64,000 nt of DNA from positions 124,001-188,000 of the forward strand of contig NZ_BAAAEU010000008.1 of the NCBI RefSeq assembly GCF_039523175.1, read 5' to 3'. Source of the stretch: Dokdonella_A soli (GTDB lineage Bacteria; Pseudomonadota; Gammaproteobacteria; Xanthomonadales; Rhodanobacteraceae). Both the position numbers and the translations under genes were made by a program. Positions 51,875 through 63,147 of this stretch are shown in pieces. The notes under the pieces were generated by a model. That model was not told the origin of the DNA. It saw only the letters and a list, made by a program, of their open reading frames with translations, and ran no database searches. How positions within the stretch are numbered: position 1 is the stretch's first letter; every line of letters starts with the position of its first letter.

Positions 51875-53956
51875 TCAGGACCCTTCCGAACGTCGCAGCA
51901 GATGCGCCAGTGTGTCGACGCTGTCGGTCATGCGGTCGAATGCCTCGATGACCGCAGCGGCAATGCCCTGATGGTCCTCGCTGACAGCCGCTTCGAGATC
52001 ACGGGCCAACGTTCGTTCTTCCTTGCGCAGGTTGCCGATGGCTGGCGCGCCGCCGTCGCGCAGGCTGGCCGTGAGTGCGGCGAGGCTTGCGTCGATATGG
52101 GCGGCGAACGCGAGCACGCGGTCGCGTTCGGGCAGTGCGGCGGCGTCCTGCAAGACAGCCTCGAGTGACATGCAGGCGCGCACGAAACGGTTCGCGTTGG
52201 CGAACACACCGTCCGCGAGGACCAGCAGATGCCGGTCGCGATGCGGCTCATCGCGCATGCGCTCGATCGAGGCCTGCGCATTCGTGCGTGCATTGCGTGC
52301 ATGCGTGCGCGTCGCGACATGCGCGGCGGTATCGTCGCGCAACAGCGTGCCGAAATAACGGCGGTAGGCGTCGAGCATCGCGGCGAGCGCAGGGCGCACG
52401 CGCAGGTGTTCCCAGGTCGGCCACAACGCATACGCGGCGAGCGCGAATGCGCTGCCGAGGACCGTGGCGACGCCGCGCCCGACCATCGTGTCACCGGGCG
52501 CGATGCCGTCGAACGCGAGCAGGATGACGACGAGGCCGGTCAGCATCATCACGCCGAGGCCGTAGTGCACCGTAACCAGCATGCGGAAACCGATGCTGAG
52601 CAGGGCGAGCAGCGCGAGCTCCTCCCAGACGCCGCCGAACGCATAGTGGACCAGTGCCGTGGTCAGCACGAGGCCGAGCAGGGTGCCCATCACGCGCAGC
52701 AGGCCGAAACGGAACGTGCCGGCGAAATCCGGCTTGAGCACGATCGCGACCGTCATCGGGATCCAGTAACCGTGCTCGAGGCCGGCGATGCGGGCGCCAG
52801 CGACGCTGAGCGCCAGGCAGACGCCGCAGCGCAGGGCGTGCCGGAACGCGATCGATGAAAGACTGAGGTTCGCGCGCAGTGTGGCCAGCGTGCTGCGCGG
52901 GCGCAGTCCGCGCGGCATGCGCGCTTCCGCGGCTTGTGCACGCAACTCGCCGCTGCTGCCCGCGAAGTCGGCGTTGCGTAGTGCCGCGCGCAGCTGGCCG
53001 GCCAATCCCTGCGCCCGTGCGATCGCGATGACCAGCCGGCGCCGCAGGCGGCGGTCCGTCGCACGATCGTGCAATCCGACCAGCGCGGCCTGCGCCGCAT
53101 CGTAGCCTTCCATGGCCGCCGCTGCGGCGAGCGGACTGGTGCCGCGCTCGAGCGCCACGGCGAGCGCGTCGAGCGCGCGCGCCGCGTATTCGAGCACGCG
53201 GCCGAGCGTCGACTTTGCCTCGCCCTCGTCGAGCATCGCGCGCAGGTCGCCGAGCGCCAGCAGTTCGAGGCGGACGCGCTCGACCAGTTCCGCGAGCACG
53301 CGGAAGGTCTCCATCGCCTCGCCGCGTGCGCGATGCGTGCCGTGCAGCAGGCCCTCGACGTCGAGCAGCGCCTGCGTGACCGGCGGCGCCTGCGTGTGGT
53401 CGGCGCTTCGCCGCGCGCTCTCGCCGAGCTGGCGGCAGATCTCGGCCAGCGCATGCCGTTCCGGCCGATAGCGCTGCAGCGGCCACGCGGCGATCGCGAA
53501 CACGGTCTGCAACACGCCGCCGGCGAAGATCAGCAGCGCGGTCGCCAAGGCGTCGGCGGGCGCACGCGGCTGCGCGGCAGTGATCACGAGCAGGATCATG
53601 CTGGTCAGGCCGGCACGTCCCGCGTCGGTACCGAGCGCGACCAGCAGGCCGCCGCCGATGCCCCAGAGCAGGGCTGCGATCGCGAGCAGGGGCGTACTCG
53701 CGCCGAGCAGGCAGCCGACGAACGCGGAAACACCTGCCGCGAGTGCGGTCAACAGCATGCGCTGCATGCGCAGCCGATAGGGCCCCGGCTGGTCGGTGAA
53801 CATCGTGTTCAATGCGCCGGCGGCGATGCCGAGGCCGATCGAGACGTGGCCGCTGGCGATGCCGACGCCGAGCGGCAGCACCACGGCGGCGGCATTGCGC
53901 AACGCGACGCGCAGCGGCACGTCGCGTGGTTTGATCTCGATCAGGCTGCGCAGCAT
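51875..53956 (-). CDS. FUSC-family (YccS/YhfK-like) membrane protein
   Basis: The 693-residue protein has two blocks of about six transmembrane helices (residues 20-160 and 385-520), each followed by a long cytoplasmic helical region. The blocks contain LPLGVGIASGHVSIGLGIAA and YWIPMTVAIVLKPDFAGTFR, FGLLRVMGTLLGLVL, the FUSC signature. The family contains transporters for aromatic acids (fusaric acid, p-hydroxybenzoate) and homologues of unknown substrate. It lies near the aromatic kynurenine genes, but a link is only a guess. Confidence 0.85.
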   Translation of the reverse strand: MLRSLIEIKPRDVPLRVALRNAAAVVLPLGVGIASGHVSIGLGIAAGALNTMFTDQPGPYRLRMQRMLLTALAAGVSAFVGCLLGASTPLLAIAALLWGIGGGLLVALGTDAGRAGLTSMILLVITAAQPRAPADALATALLIFAGGVLQTVFAIAAWPLQRYRPERHALAEICRQLGESARRSADHTQAPPVTQALLDVEGLLHGTHRARGEAMETFRVLAELVERVRLELLALGDLRAMLDEGEAKSTLGRVLEYAARALDALAVALERGTSPLAAAAAMEGYDAAQAALVGLHDRATDRRLRRRLVIAIARAQGLAGQLRAALRNADFAGSSGELRAQAAEARMPRGLRPRSTLATLRANLSLSSIAFRHALRCGVCLALSVAGARIAGLEHGYWIPMTVAIVLKPDFAGTFRFGLLRVMGTLLGLVLTTALVHYAFGGVWEELALLALLSIGFRMLVTVHYGLGVMMLTGLVVILLAFDGIAPGDTMVGRGVATVLGSAFALAAYALWPTWEHLRVRPALAAMLDAYRRYFGTLLRDDTAAHVATRTHARNARTNAQASIERMRDEPHRDRHLLVLADGVFANANRFVRACMSLEAVLQDAAALPERDRVLAFAAHIDASLAALTASLRDGGAPAIGNLRKEERTLARDLEAAVSEDHQGIAAAVIEAFDRMTDSVDTLAHLLRRSEGS

Positions 53957-53989
53957 GGTGTGGTGAGCGTCATCGTCTGCGAGTCTCCC

Positions 53990-54109
53990 GTAGGAGCGGC
54001 TTCAGCCGCGATGCGTGTGCTCTGCGCGAAACGAACGCCATCCCCACTCAACCATCCCCTTGAAGGGAAGGGCTTGAAGGCATCGCGGCTGAAGCCGCTC
54101 CTACGGTCA
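53990..54109. repeat. REP-like pair (GTAGGAGCGGCTTCAGCC family)
   Basis: CCGTAGGAGCGGCTTCAGCC at 53,989 and its facing complement GGCTGAAGCCGCTCCTACGG at 54,088 flank about 70 bases. They form a hairpin between the FUSC gene and the dioxygenase gene. Same family as 19,945-20,016. Confidence 0.85.
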
Positions 54110-54140
54110 CGATCGGGTGGGCGATCGGCCGGTGAACCGA

Positions 54141-54662
54141 TCAGGTTCGGTACTTCTCCGGCGCCGGATTCACGTGGCTGCACGCGTCGCAGGTACGCGC
54201 GTCGAGCGAGCGGTAGAAGCGCTCGAACACGCGCGGGAAATCGGCTTCGATGTCGTGCAGATGGAAGAATTCCTCGTAGAGCTTGTGGTTGCAGCGCTCG
54301 CAGTACCAGAGCAGGCCGTCCTGCTCGTGCGCCAGGCGCTTGCGCTCGATCACCAGGCCGATCGAATCCGGCATGCGCTGCGGCGAATGCGGCACGCGTG
54401 GCGGCAGGTAGAAGATCTCGCCGGCGCGGATCGGTATGTCGCGCACGCGGCCGTCCTCCTGGATCTTCAGCACCATCTCGCCTTCGAGCTGGTGGAAGAA
54501 CTCCGGGCCCTCGTCCCAGTGGTAATCGGTGCGCGCGTTCGGCCCGCCGACCACCATCACGATGAAGTCGCCGTCGACGATGCACTTGTTGCCCACCGGC
54601 GGCTTCAGCAGGTGGCGGTGCGCGTCGATCCAGCGTTGGAAATTCAGCGGGGGTACCAGCAT
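54141..54662 (-). CDS. 3-Hydroxyanthranilate 3,4-dioxygenase
   Basis: The 173-residue cupin has the Fe(II) ligands in TDYHWDEGPEFFHQLEGEMV and PPRVPHSPQRMPDSIGLVIE, and a C-terminal rubredoxin-like site with CERC and CDAC. Both features are those of the bacterial HAAO (NbaC) type. It opens 3-hydroxyanthranilate to 2-amino-3-carboxymuconate semialdehyde, the substrate of the ACMSD gene of this window. The ATG at 54662 gives the family N-terminus (MLVPPLNFQRWIDAHRHLLK). Confidence 0.93.
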   Translation of the reverse strand: MLVPPLNFQRWIDAHRHLLKPPVGNKCIVDGDFIVMVVGGPNARTDYHWDEGPEFFHQLEGEMVLKIQEDGRVRDIPIRAGEIFYLPPRVPHSPQRMPDSIGLVIERKRLAHEQDGLLWYCERCNHKLYEEFFHLHDIEADFPRVFERFYRSLDARTCDACSHVNPAPEKYRT

Positions 54663-54713
54663 TTCATCTCGCCTGGATTGATCCAGGGCCAAGTGTAAGG
54701 CCGATTGTGCCAG

Positions 54714-55058
54714 TCAGGCGACGCCGCCTCGCAGCGTCAAAACGCAGAGAACAAACACGAGCGTGTAGAAGGCCGTCGCACCGAAAAGGGCTTTCGAAAC
54801 GAACGACCTTGTGGATGTGGCGTTGGACCGCTTCATCGCAACCAGCGAGCCGATCAGGCCGAGCAACCCGACCGGAAAATACAGCATCAATGCGGACATT
54901 GCGTAAGCATCAGCCCATCGGCGAAATGGCTGCGCGAGCCCAAAGAGCGTGTGCCCATTGAGCAGACCAAGCAGCAACATACCCGCCAGAAACAGGTACA
55001 TGACCGTCAACAAAGAGAAAACGGCCATCTTGGTGTGCTGCCACAAGCTGTGAGTCAT
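54714..55058 (-). CDS. Small membrane protein of unknown function
   Basis: The 114-residue protein has three hydrophobic segments (AVFSLLTVMYLFLAGMLLLG, AMSALMLYFPVGLLGLIGSL, ALFGATAFYTLVFVLCVLTL). No motif recognised. Its ATG overlaps the end of the RidA-like gene by 4 bases, and the dioxygenase gene follows, so it is probably part of the same transcript. Confidence 0.55.
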   Translation of the reverse strand: MTHSLWQHTKMAVFSLLTVMYLFLAGMLLLGLLNGHTLFGLAQPFRRWADAYAMSALMLYFPVGLLGLIGSLVAMKRSNATSTRSFVSKALFGATAFYTLVFVLCVLTLRGGVA

Positions 55059-55489
55059 CGCGGTCTGTTGGGAATCACAGCGATGCACTTCAATTCGATC
55101 GCGATCGGCGTCGGCAAGGCGGTGATGCCGAGCGTGGTGCGGCACGGCGCATTCGCGGGATCGGCGAAGTGCTCGGCGTAGACGCGATTGTAGGCCGCGA
55201 AATCACGCGCCATGTCGGTCAGGAAAACGGTCACGTCGACCAGATCCTCCCAGCGCGCACCGCTGGCCTCGAGCACGGCGCGCACGTTCGCGAACACCTG
55301 GCGGCACTGCGCCTCGATGTCGTAGGCGACGAGCATGCCATCCGCGCCGTGCACGTTGCCGGGAATCGCATTCGTACCGGGAATGCGCGGCCCGACACCG
55401 GACAGGAACAGCAGGTCGCCCACGCGGCGCGCGTGCGGGTAGGCGCCGACCGGAGCCGGCGCCGCATCGGTGCGGATCGGTTCGCTCAT
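55055..55489 (-). CDS. RidA-family deaminase, probable 2-aminomuconate deaminase
   Basis: The 144-residue protein has the Rid fold: APVGAYPHARRVGDLLFLSG, QCRQVFANVRAVLEASGARW, VDVTVFLTDMARDFAAYNRV, PCRTTLGITALP with IAIELKCIAV. The catalytic-pocket Arg of PxRTT and the Glu near the end are present. In aminophenol and 3-hydroxyanthranilate catabolism, RidA members (NbaF/AmnD) hydrolyse 2-aminomuconate to 4-oxalocrotonate. The location between HAAO and the aldehyde dehydrogenase supports this role. General enamine deaminase activity is the alternative. Confidence 0.82.
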   Translation of the reverse strand: MSEPIRTDAAPAPVGAYPHARRVGDLLFLSGVGPRIPGTNAIPGNVHGADGMLVAYDIEAQCRQVFANVRAVLEASGARWEDLVDVTVFLTDMARDFAAYNRVYAEHFADPANAPCRTTLGITALPTPIAIELKCIAVIPNRPR

Positions 55490-56850
55490 TGGGCAGCGGT
55501 TTGCGCAGACTGGGCCTTGTCGCCGATGACGACCTCCTGGCGGAACAGGGTGCGGTTGTCGGTGGCCAAGCCGGTGATCCGGTAGGTGCCGGGCCGCAGG
55601 TAGAGATCGCCGTGCGTTTGCGGGCGCCTCTGTATCAGGCGTTCCTCGAGGCGCTCGGCCGCCTTGACCGGGTCGAGCACAAGCCGGTCCGCCGGAATCG
55701 CATCGTCGCCTTCCTTTGCATAGCGCGCTTCGATCAGGCACGGATATTCGTTCTGGCACATGCTGCCGTTGACCGAGTACGGCTTGCGCAGGCCGCCGAG
55801 ATCGAGCCAGGTCGGGCGCTCGTCGCGCAGTTCGTCCGGCGGGAAGAACACGCTGACCTCATAGGCGCCCGGCTTCAGCGACCACGGTTTGCCGTTCTTG
55901 CCCTCGAACACGATCGGTTCCTTCGGATGCAGGCTGTCGATGACCGCGCGGTAATACGGATGGTTCTCGGTGCCGGGCGGATGTTCGATCAGCATGGTCT
56001 GCTCGATGGTCAGCGGATCGATGCCGGTCAGCTTGCGGAAATGCTGGGCCATGCTCTTGCCGCCAAGGTACTTGCCGTTCTCCTGGATGTGAGCGTAGCC
56101 GGCGTTGACGACGAGGCGTGCGTCGGGATCGTGCTTGAACACGCGCTCGTTGAGGTTCTTGGCCTGGTCGTACTCGCGCACGTCGCCGTTTCCTGGCTTT
56201 TCGCTTTCGTAAGCGACGACCTTGAAGCCCAGTTGCAAGGCAGTGCGCACCATTTCCGCGGAGATCGGTTCCATCGTGTAGAACCCGCTGGCCGGCACCG
56301 GATAACCGCGCTTCTGCAGATCGGCGTCGCTCGCATACAGCGTCTCGGCCGCGAAATACGTGTAGCCTTCCGCGCGCAGCTTCGACAGCAGCTCGACCGT
56401 CAACGTGCGCGTGAGCGGCACGTTGTGCGCCTCGTTGAAGAAAATCGCCTTGCGGCCCTTGGCCAGTTCCGCGACTGCATCGAGCGCGGACTTGGGCGTG
56501 TAGCCGCCCGAAAGTGGCGACGACGCATCGTCCGATGAAGCCAGCTGGCGGATCGAGTAGGAATCGTGCGCGCCCGGATAGTCACCGACGAAGCTCTGGT
56601 ACCAGCTCATGTACTGGCCGAACACGATGCGGAACGCCTTGCCCTTGTCGGACCGATATGCGTCGCGCATCGCCTTGTATTGCGCGAGCAGCCCGTTTCG
56701 CTTGAGCGCGTCGGCATAGACCTTCTCGGACTTGTCGAACGCGACCTTCTGCGCTTGTTGCCATTGATAGGGCGAGAGCTGTTCCTCCTGCGCCGTAGCG
56801 GCGACAAACGGGAACAGGCAGGCGAGCAGGGCAATCCAGGCGATCCGCAT
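55486..56850 (-). CDS. Secreted protein with EreA/ChaN-like domain
   Basis: The 454-residue protein has a signal peptide (MRIAWIALLACLFPFVAATA). In the middle, RKAIFFNEAHNVPLTRTLTV, GYTYFAAETLY, FKVVAYES and VVNAGYAHIQENG resemble the core of the erythromycin-esterase/ChaN superfamily, with Glu/His pairs at the expected places. The C-terminal 130 residues (LKPGAYEVSVFFPPDEL, YLRPGTYRITG) look like a beta-sandwich. The substrate is unknown. AAAGGA ahead of ATG 56850 decides for this start over 56862. Overlaps the RidA gene by 4 bases. Confidence 0.6.
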   Translation of the reverse strand: MRIAWIALLACLFPFVAATAQEEQLSPYQWQQAQKVAFDKSEKVYADALKRNGLLAQYKAMRDAYRSDKGKAFRIVFGQYMSWYQSFVGDYPGAHDSYSIRQLASSDDASSPLSGGYTPKSALDAVAELAKGRKAIFFNEAHNVPLTRTLTVELLSKLRAEGYTYFAAETLYASDADLQKRGYPVPASGFYTMEPISAEMVRTALQLGFKVVAYESEKPGNGDVREYDQAKNLNERVFKHDPDARLVVNAGYAHIQENGKYLGGKSMAQHFRKLTGIDPLTIEQTMLIEHPPGTENHPYYRAVIDSLHPKEPIVFEGKNGKPWSLKPGAYEVSVFFPPDELRDERPTWLDLGGLRKPYSVNGSMCQNEYPCLIEARYAKEGDDAIPADRLVLDPVKAAERLEERLIQRRPQTHGDLYLRPGTYRITGLATDNRTLFRQEVVIGDKAQSAQTAAQ

Positions 56851-56926
56851 CGTTGTCGTCATCCTTTGCTGGAAACGGGAATCCACATGAAGCCCGCGAA
56901 GCGGGTTCGGCTTGAATTGTTGGCGG

Positions 56927-57295
56927 CTACAGTGGCTCACCGAGGTACAAGGTATGGCCCTGATCGTCATGGATGACGATTTCTCGTGTTCTCCAAGGCG
57001 TCTCATGCACGTCTTTCACCAGAGGAACGTTCTTCGCCTTCAGTTGCGCGGCAAAGTCCTCTACTCCCTTGGTCTCAAGGTAGAGATGGAAATGCCCGCC
57101 ATCTTCTATGAATGAGATTGATGGATCCTTTTCATCCACCAGCTTCAGGTGAAAGATCTGACTCCCGGCACGAACTCCTGTGTAGAAATCCTGATAATTG
57201 AATTCGACAGCCAGCCCCCGCTTCTCCGTATAGAAGCGAATGGATGAGGCCATATCGGTGGTGCGCAACTGCGTGACTACGCCCGAGATCGCCAT
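56927..57295 (-). CDS. VOC-superfamily (glyoxalase-like) protein
   Basis: The 122-residue protein has the paired beta-alpha-beta-beta-beta repeats of the VOC fold: VTQLRTTDMASSIRFYTEKR, GLAVEFNY, GHFHLYLETKGVEDFAAQLK, TPWRTREIVIHDDQGHTLYL. His in HFHLYL and Glu/His toward the end could bind a metal. Members are dioxygenases, glyoxalases and binding proteins. GGAGGAG ahead of ATG 57295 decides the start. Confidence 0.8.
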   Translation of the reverse strand: MAISGVVTQLRTTDMASSIRFYTEKRGLAVEFNYQDFYTGVRAGSQIFHLKLVDEKDPSISFIEDGGHFHLYLETKGVEDFAAQLKAKNVPLVKDVHETPWRTREIVIHDDQGHTLYLGEPL

Positions 57296-57324
57296 TTTCT
57301 CCTCCATAGCTGCCAATACGCGAT

Positions 57325-57984
57325 TCATGCGCCGCTGCCGCGAGTGGCCCGCGCCAGCGCGTTGGCCGTTGCAGTGGCGATCTGGTCGCTCGCGGAAACA
57401 TGCAGGCCGAGGTCATTCACCCGCCCGTCGCGCAGGCTGTAGATCCAGCCGTGCACGCTGAGGTTCTGGCCGCGCTCCCAGGCGTCCATCACGACGGTCG
57501 TCTGGCACACGTTCACCGCCTGCTCGATCACGTTGAGTTCGCAGAGTCTGGCATGTCGCTGCTGCGGGTCGTCGATGCATCCCAACGCCTCGGCGTGCTT
57601 GTGCCTCACGTCGCCGACGTGGCGCAACCAGTTGTCGACCAGGCCCATGCGGCGCTCGTCGAGCACCGCCTGCACGCCGCCGCAACCGTAGTGGCCGACG
57701 ACGAGGATGTGCTCGACCTTGAGCACGTCGACCGCGAACTGGATCGTGGAGAGCGCATTCAGGTCGGTATGCACGACGACATTGGCGACGTTGCGGTGCA
57801 CGAACACTTCGCCCGGCGCCATGTCGATGATCTGGTTGGCCGGCACGCGCGAGTCCGAGCAGCCGATCCACAGGTATTTCGGCGCCTGCTGGTCGGAAAG
57901 GCGCTTGAAGAACTGCGGGTCCTGCGCGCGAAGCGCATCGGACCAGGCGTGGTTGCGTCGCAGGAGATCGTCGAGATCGGCCAT
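57325..57984 (-). CDS. Beta-class carbonic anhydrase
   Basis: The 219-residue enzyme has the zinc ligands in YLWIGCSDSRVPANQI (Cys and Asp/Arg pair) and VVGHYGCGGVQAVL (His, Cys). The flanking helices FFKRLSDQQAPKYL and VNDLGLHV are standard. It interconverts CO2 and bicarbonate in the cytoplasm. The gene starts 8 bases after the aldehyde dehydrogenase, in an operon that includes CO2-releasing catabolic steps (ACMSD elsewhere in the window). Confidence 0.93.
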   Translation of the reverse strand: MADLDDLLRRNHAWSDALRAQDPQFFKRLSDQQAPKYLWIGCSDSRVPANQIIDMAPGEVFVHRNVANVVVHTDLNALSTIQFAVDVLKVEHILVVGHYGCGGVQAVLDERRMGLVDNWLRHVGDVRHKHAEALGCIDDPQQRHARLCELNVIEQAVNVCQTTVVMDAWERGQNLSVHGWIYSLRDGRVNDLGLHVSASDQIATATANALARATRGSGA

Positions 57985-57992
57985 GGTCCGGG

Positions 57993-59450
57993 TCAGCTGA
58001 GTCGGATGCAGATGTTCTTCGGCTCGGTGAAGAAGCGCAATGCCTCGACGCCGCCTTCGCGGCCGACGCCGGAATTCTTGACGCCGCCGAACGGCGTGCG
58101 CAGGTCGCGCAGTAGCCAGCAATTGATCCAGGCGATGCCGAACTCGAGTTTCGCGGCAACGCGGTGCGCGCGGTCGAGGTTTGAGGTCCACAGCGACGCG
58201 GCGAGCCCATAGCCGGTGCCGTTCGCGATAGCGATCGCTTCGTCCTCGCCATCGAACGGAATCAGCGTGACGACCGGCCCGAAGATCTCCTCCTGGTTGG
58301 TCACGCTGTCGTTCGGCAGGCCCTCGATCACGGTCGGCGCCACGAACCAGCCGTCGGCGCAACGACCGTCGACGCGCACCGCGTCGCCGCCGCAGAGAAC
58401 ATGACCGCCATCGGTGCGGGCGCGTTCGATGCAGGCGGTCACCTTGTCGAAGTGCGCTTTCGAGACCAGCGCACCGAGGTCGCTGGCCGCAGCGTTCGGG
58501 TCGCCGACGCGCAACGCGCGCACGCGCTCGAGATAGCACTCCTTGAAGTCGTCGTAGATCGAGCGTTCGACCAGCAGGCGCGAGCCGCACAGGCAGATCT
58601 CGCCCTGATTGGCGAAGCCCGAGCGCACGATCGTGTCGAGGTTCGCGTCGGACAGGTCCGCATCGGCGAACACGATCGCCGGATTCTTGCCACCCATTTC
58701 CAGCGACAGCTTCTTGAACTTCGGCGCAGCGGCAGCCGCGATTGCGGCACCGGTCTTCGTGCTGCCCGTGAATGAGATCGCCTTGACCTGTGCGTGCTCG
58801 ACGAGCGCCTGTCCGACCTGCGGCCCGTTGCCGTGCACGATGTTCAGCACGCCCGACGGAAAGCCGGCCTCGATCGCGAGTTCGCCGAGGCGCGCCGCGG
58901 TGCAGGGCGTGACCTCGGACGGCTTCGCGACGACCGCGTTGCCCGCCGCGAGCGCCGGCGCGATCTTCCAGGTGAACAGGTACAGCGGCAGGTTCCACGG
59001 CGAGATGCAGGCGACCACGCCGAGCGGCTGGCGCAGCGTGTAGTTGATCGCACGCCCGTCCATCGGGTGCGCCTCACCCGGCCACTGCGTGATCGCAGCC
59101 GCGAAGAAGCGCAGGTTCGCCACCGCACGCGGGATGTCGAGACTGCGCGCAAGCTGCACCGGTTTGCCGCTGTCGCGCGATTCGAGTCGTGCAAGATCAT
59201 CGAGGTCGCGCTCGACCAGATCGGCGAGGCGGTTCAGCAACTGCGCGCGCTGCTCGGCCGGCGTCGCGGCCCAGTCGGGCGCGGCGCGTTGCGCGGCCGC
59301 GACGGCGGCGTCGACATCGGCGGCGTCGGAATCCGGGCAGCGCGCGAACACCGCGCCGATCGCGGGTTCGAACACGTCGAGATAGCGGCCCGCGCGCGGT
59401 TCCTGCTGCCGCCCGTCGATCAGGTTCGCGAGAGTAAGGGGAGCGGTCAT
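57993..59450 (-). CDS. Aldehyde dehydrogenase, probable 2-aminomuconate-6-semialdehyde dehydrogenase
   Basis: The 485-residue enzyme has the NAD motif ISFTGSTKTGAAIAAAAAPK, the general base in LEMGGKNPAIVFADADL and the catalytic Cys in FANQGEICLCGSRLLVE. GEICLCGSR is the variant typical of 2-hydroxymuconate/aminomuconate semialdehyde dehydrogenases (XylG/NbaE/ALDH8-like). With HAAO, ACMSD and RidA in the same window it very probably makes 2-aminomuconate. The ATG at 59450 was chosen (MTAPLTLANLIDG). Confidence 0.88.
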   Translation of the reverse strand: MTAPLTLANLIDGRQQEPRAGRYLDVFEPAIGAVFARCPDSDAADVDAAVAAAQRAAPDWAATPAEQRAQLLNRLADLVERDLDDLARLESRDSGKPVQLARSLDIPRAVANLRFFAAAITQWPGEAHPMDGRAINYTLRQPLGVVACISPWNLPLYLFTWKIAPALAAGNAVVAKPSEVTPCTAARLGELAIEAGFPSGVLNIVHGNGPQVGQALVEHAQVKAISFTGSTKTGAAIAAAAAPKFKKLSLEMGGKNPAIVFADADLSDANLDTIVRSGFANQGEICLCGSRLLVERSIYDDFKECYLERVRALRVGDPNAAASDLGALVSKAHFDKVTACIERARTDGGHVLCGGDAVRVDGRCADGWFVAPTVIEGLPNDSVTNQEEIFGPVVTLIPFDGEDEAIAIANGTGYGLAASLWTSNLDRAHRVAAKLEFGIAWINCWLLRDLRTPFGGVKNSGVGREGGVEALRFFTEPKNICIRLS

Positions 59451-59534
59451 TGCCGCGAGCTTAGCGGCTCGCGGCAAGGAAAGGGTATGGTCCGGCGAGC
59501 CCGTGTCGCGGAAACGACCGGGGCCACTGGGTGT

Positions 59535-60296
59535 TCATCGTTCGGCGGCGCCATTGGGGCCGGGCTTGGCAGCAAGCGGCTGCAGCGCGGCGTCCAGCGC
59601 GACGCGCTGGTCGAACACGAAGCAATGCCCCTCGTAGCCGTAGTCGCCGACCTGCTCGAAGTAGCCGAGGATGCCGCCGTCGAGCTGCCAGACGTTGTCG
59701 ATACCGCTGGCCTGCATCCACAGCGCGGCCTTCTCGCAGCGGATGCCGCCGGTGCAGAAGCTGACCACGGTCGCATCGGCGAGCGCTTCACGCTGCGCGG
59801 CGACGGCTTCGGGAAAATCGGTGAAGCGGTCGATCGGAAGGGTCAGCGCGCCGGCAAAGGTTCCGTGACGGATTTCCTCCCGGTTGCGCGTGTCGAGCAG
59901 GACGAGACGCTGGCCGTCGTCGTCGTGACCTTGTTCGATCCAGCGCGCCAGTGTGGCCGGTGCCAGCGCCGGGGCGCGTCCGGCGAGCGGCGAGACATCC
60001 GGCTGGCGGAACGTGATCGTTTCGCGCTTGTGCTTGACCTTCAGCTGCGAGAACGGCTGCTCCGCGCTACGGCTCTGCTTGACGACGATATCGGCAAAGC
60101 GCGTGTCGGCGCGCAGCACATCGAGGAAGTCCGCGATGGCCTCCGCTGCGCCGGCGAGGAACAGGTTCAGACCCTCCGACGCGACCAGCACGGTGCCGCG
60201 CAGCGCGTTTCGTTCCGCATGGGCATGCAGCTCGGAGACGAGCGCAGCGGGGGCGGTGATCGGAGTGAAGTGATAGGCGGCGATATTCAAGACCAT
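59535..60296 (-). CDS. trhO: tRNA uridine(34) hydroxylase TrhO (rhodanese-like)
   Basis: The 253-residue protein has the N-terminal acylphosphatase-like domain (GTVLVASEGLNLFLAG) and a rhodanese domain with the active-site loop VVSFCTGGIRCEKAALWM. GIRCEK with the following LDGGILGYFEQ is diagnostic of the TrhO/YceA family, which hydroxylates uridine 34 of tRNAs in an O2-dependent way. Start ATG 60296 matches the family (MVLNIAAYHFT). Confidence 0.9.
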   Translation of the reverse strand: MVLNIAAYHFTPITAPAALVSELHAHAERNALRGTVLVASEGLNLFLAGAAEAIADFLDVLRADTRFADIVVKQSRSAEQPFSQLKVKHKRETITFRQPDVSPLAGRAPALAPATLARWIEQGHDDDGQRLVLLDTRNREEIRHGTFAGALTLPIDRFTDFPEAVAAQREALADATVVSFCTGGIRCEKAALWMQASGIDNVWQLDGGILGYFEQVGDYGYEGHCFVFDQRVALDAALQPLAAKPGPNGAAER

Positions 60297-60519
60297 CCGG
60301 GCATTGTAGCCGGCTGTGTGTATTCGCCCGCGAGCGGGGATTCTGCAGGGGGCATCGTTCTGTGCGAAGCGCACGAATTCAGGCGGGCGGAGGGAGCGTA
60401 AGCATTTCGTAAGTATTTTGTAATGATTATGTTGGGGTCGTTGGACAGCCCGGATGCGGGATCCGGTTTGCGATACGTCAACCAGCCGGCGCCACCGGCA
60501 ATGCATTTGGGAGAGTGCA

Positions 60520-63039
<2,520 letters not shown>

Positions 63040-63048
63040 GCGTGGCCG

Positions 63049-63080
63049 CCGCGGCAGGCTTTCGTCTGCCGCGGCGGGTT
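63049..63080 (+). terminator. Hairpin after the TonB-dependent receptor gene
   Basis: CCGCGGCAG and CTGCCGCGG with an 8-base loop, followed by GGGTTTCG. It has only a short T run, so termination strength is uncertain. Confidence 0.55.
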
Positions 63081-63147
63081 TCGTGTGAGAGGGTTCCAAG
63101 TGTCGCGCTCGCGTGCAATGCGCGAGCGTCGCCGAGCGGGTATCGCG

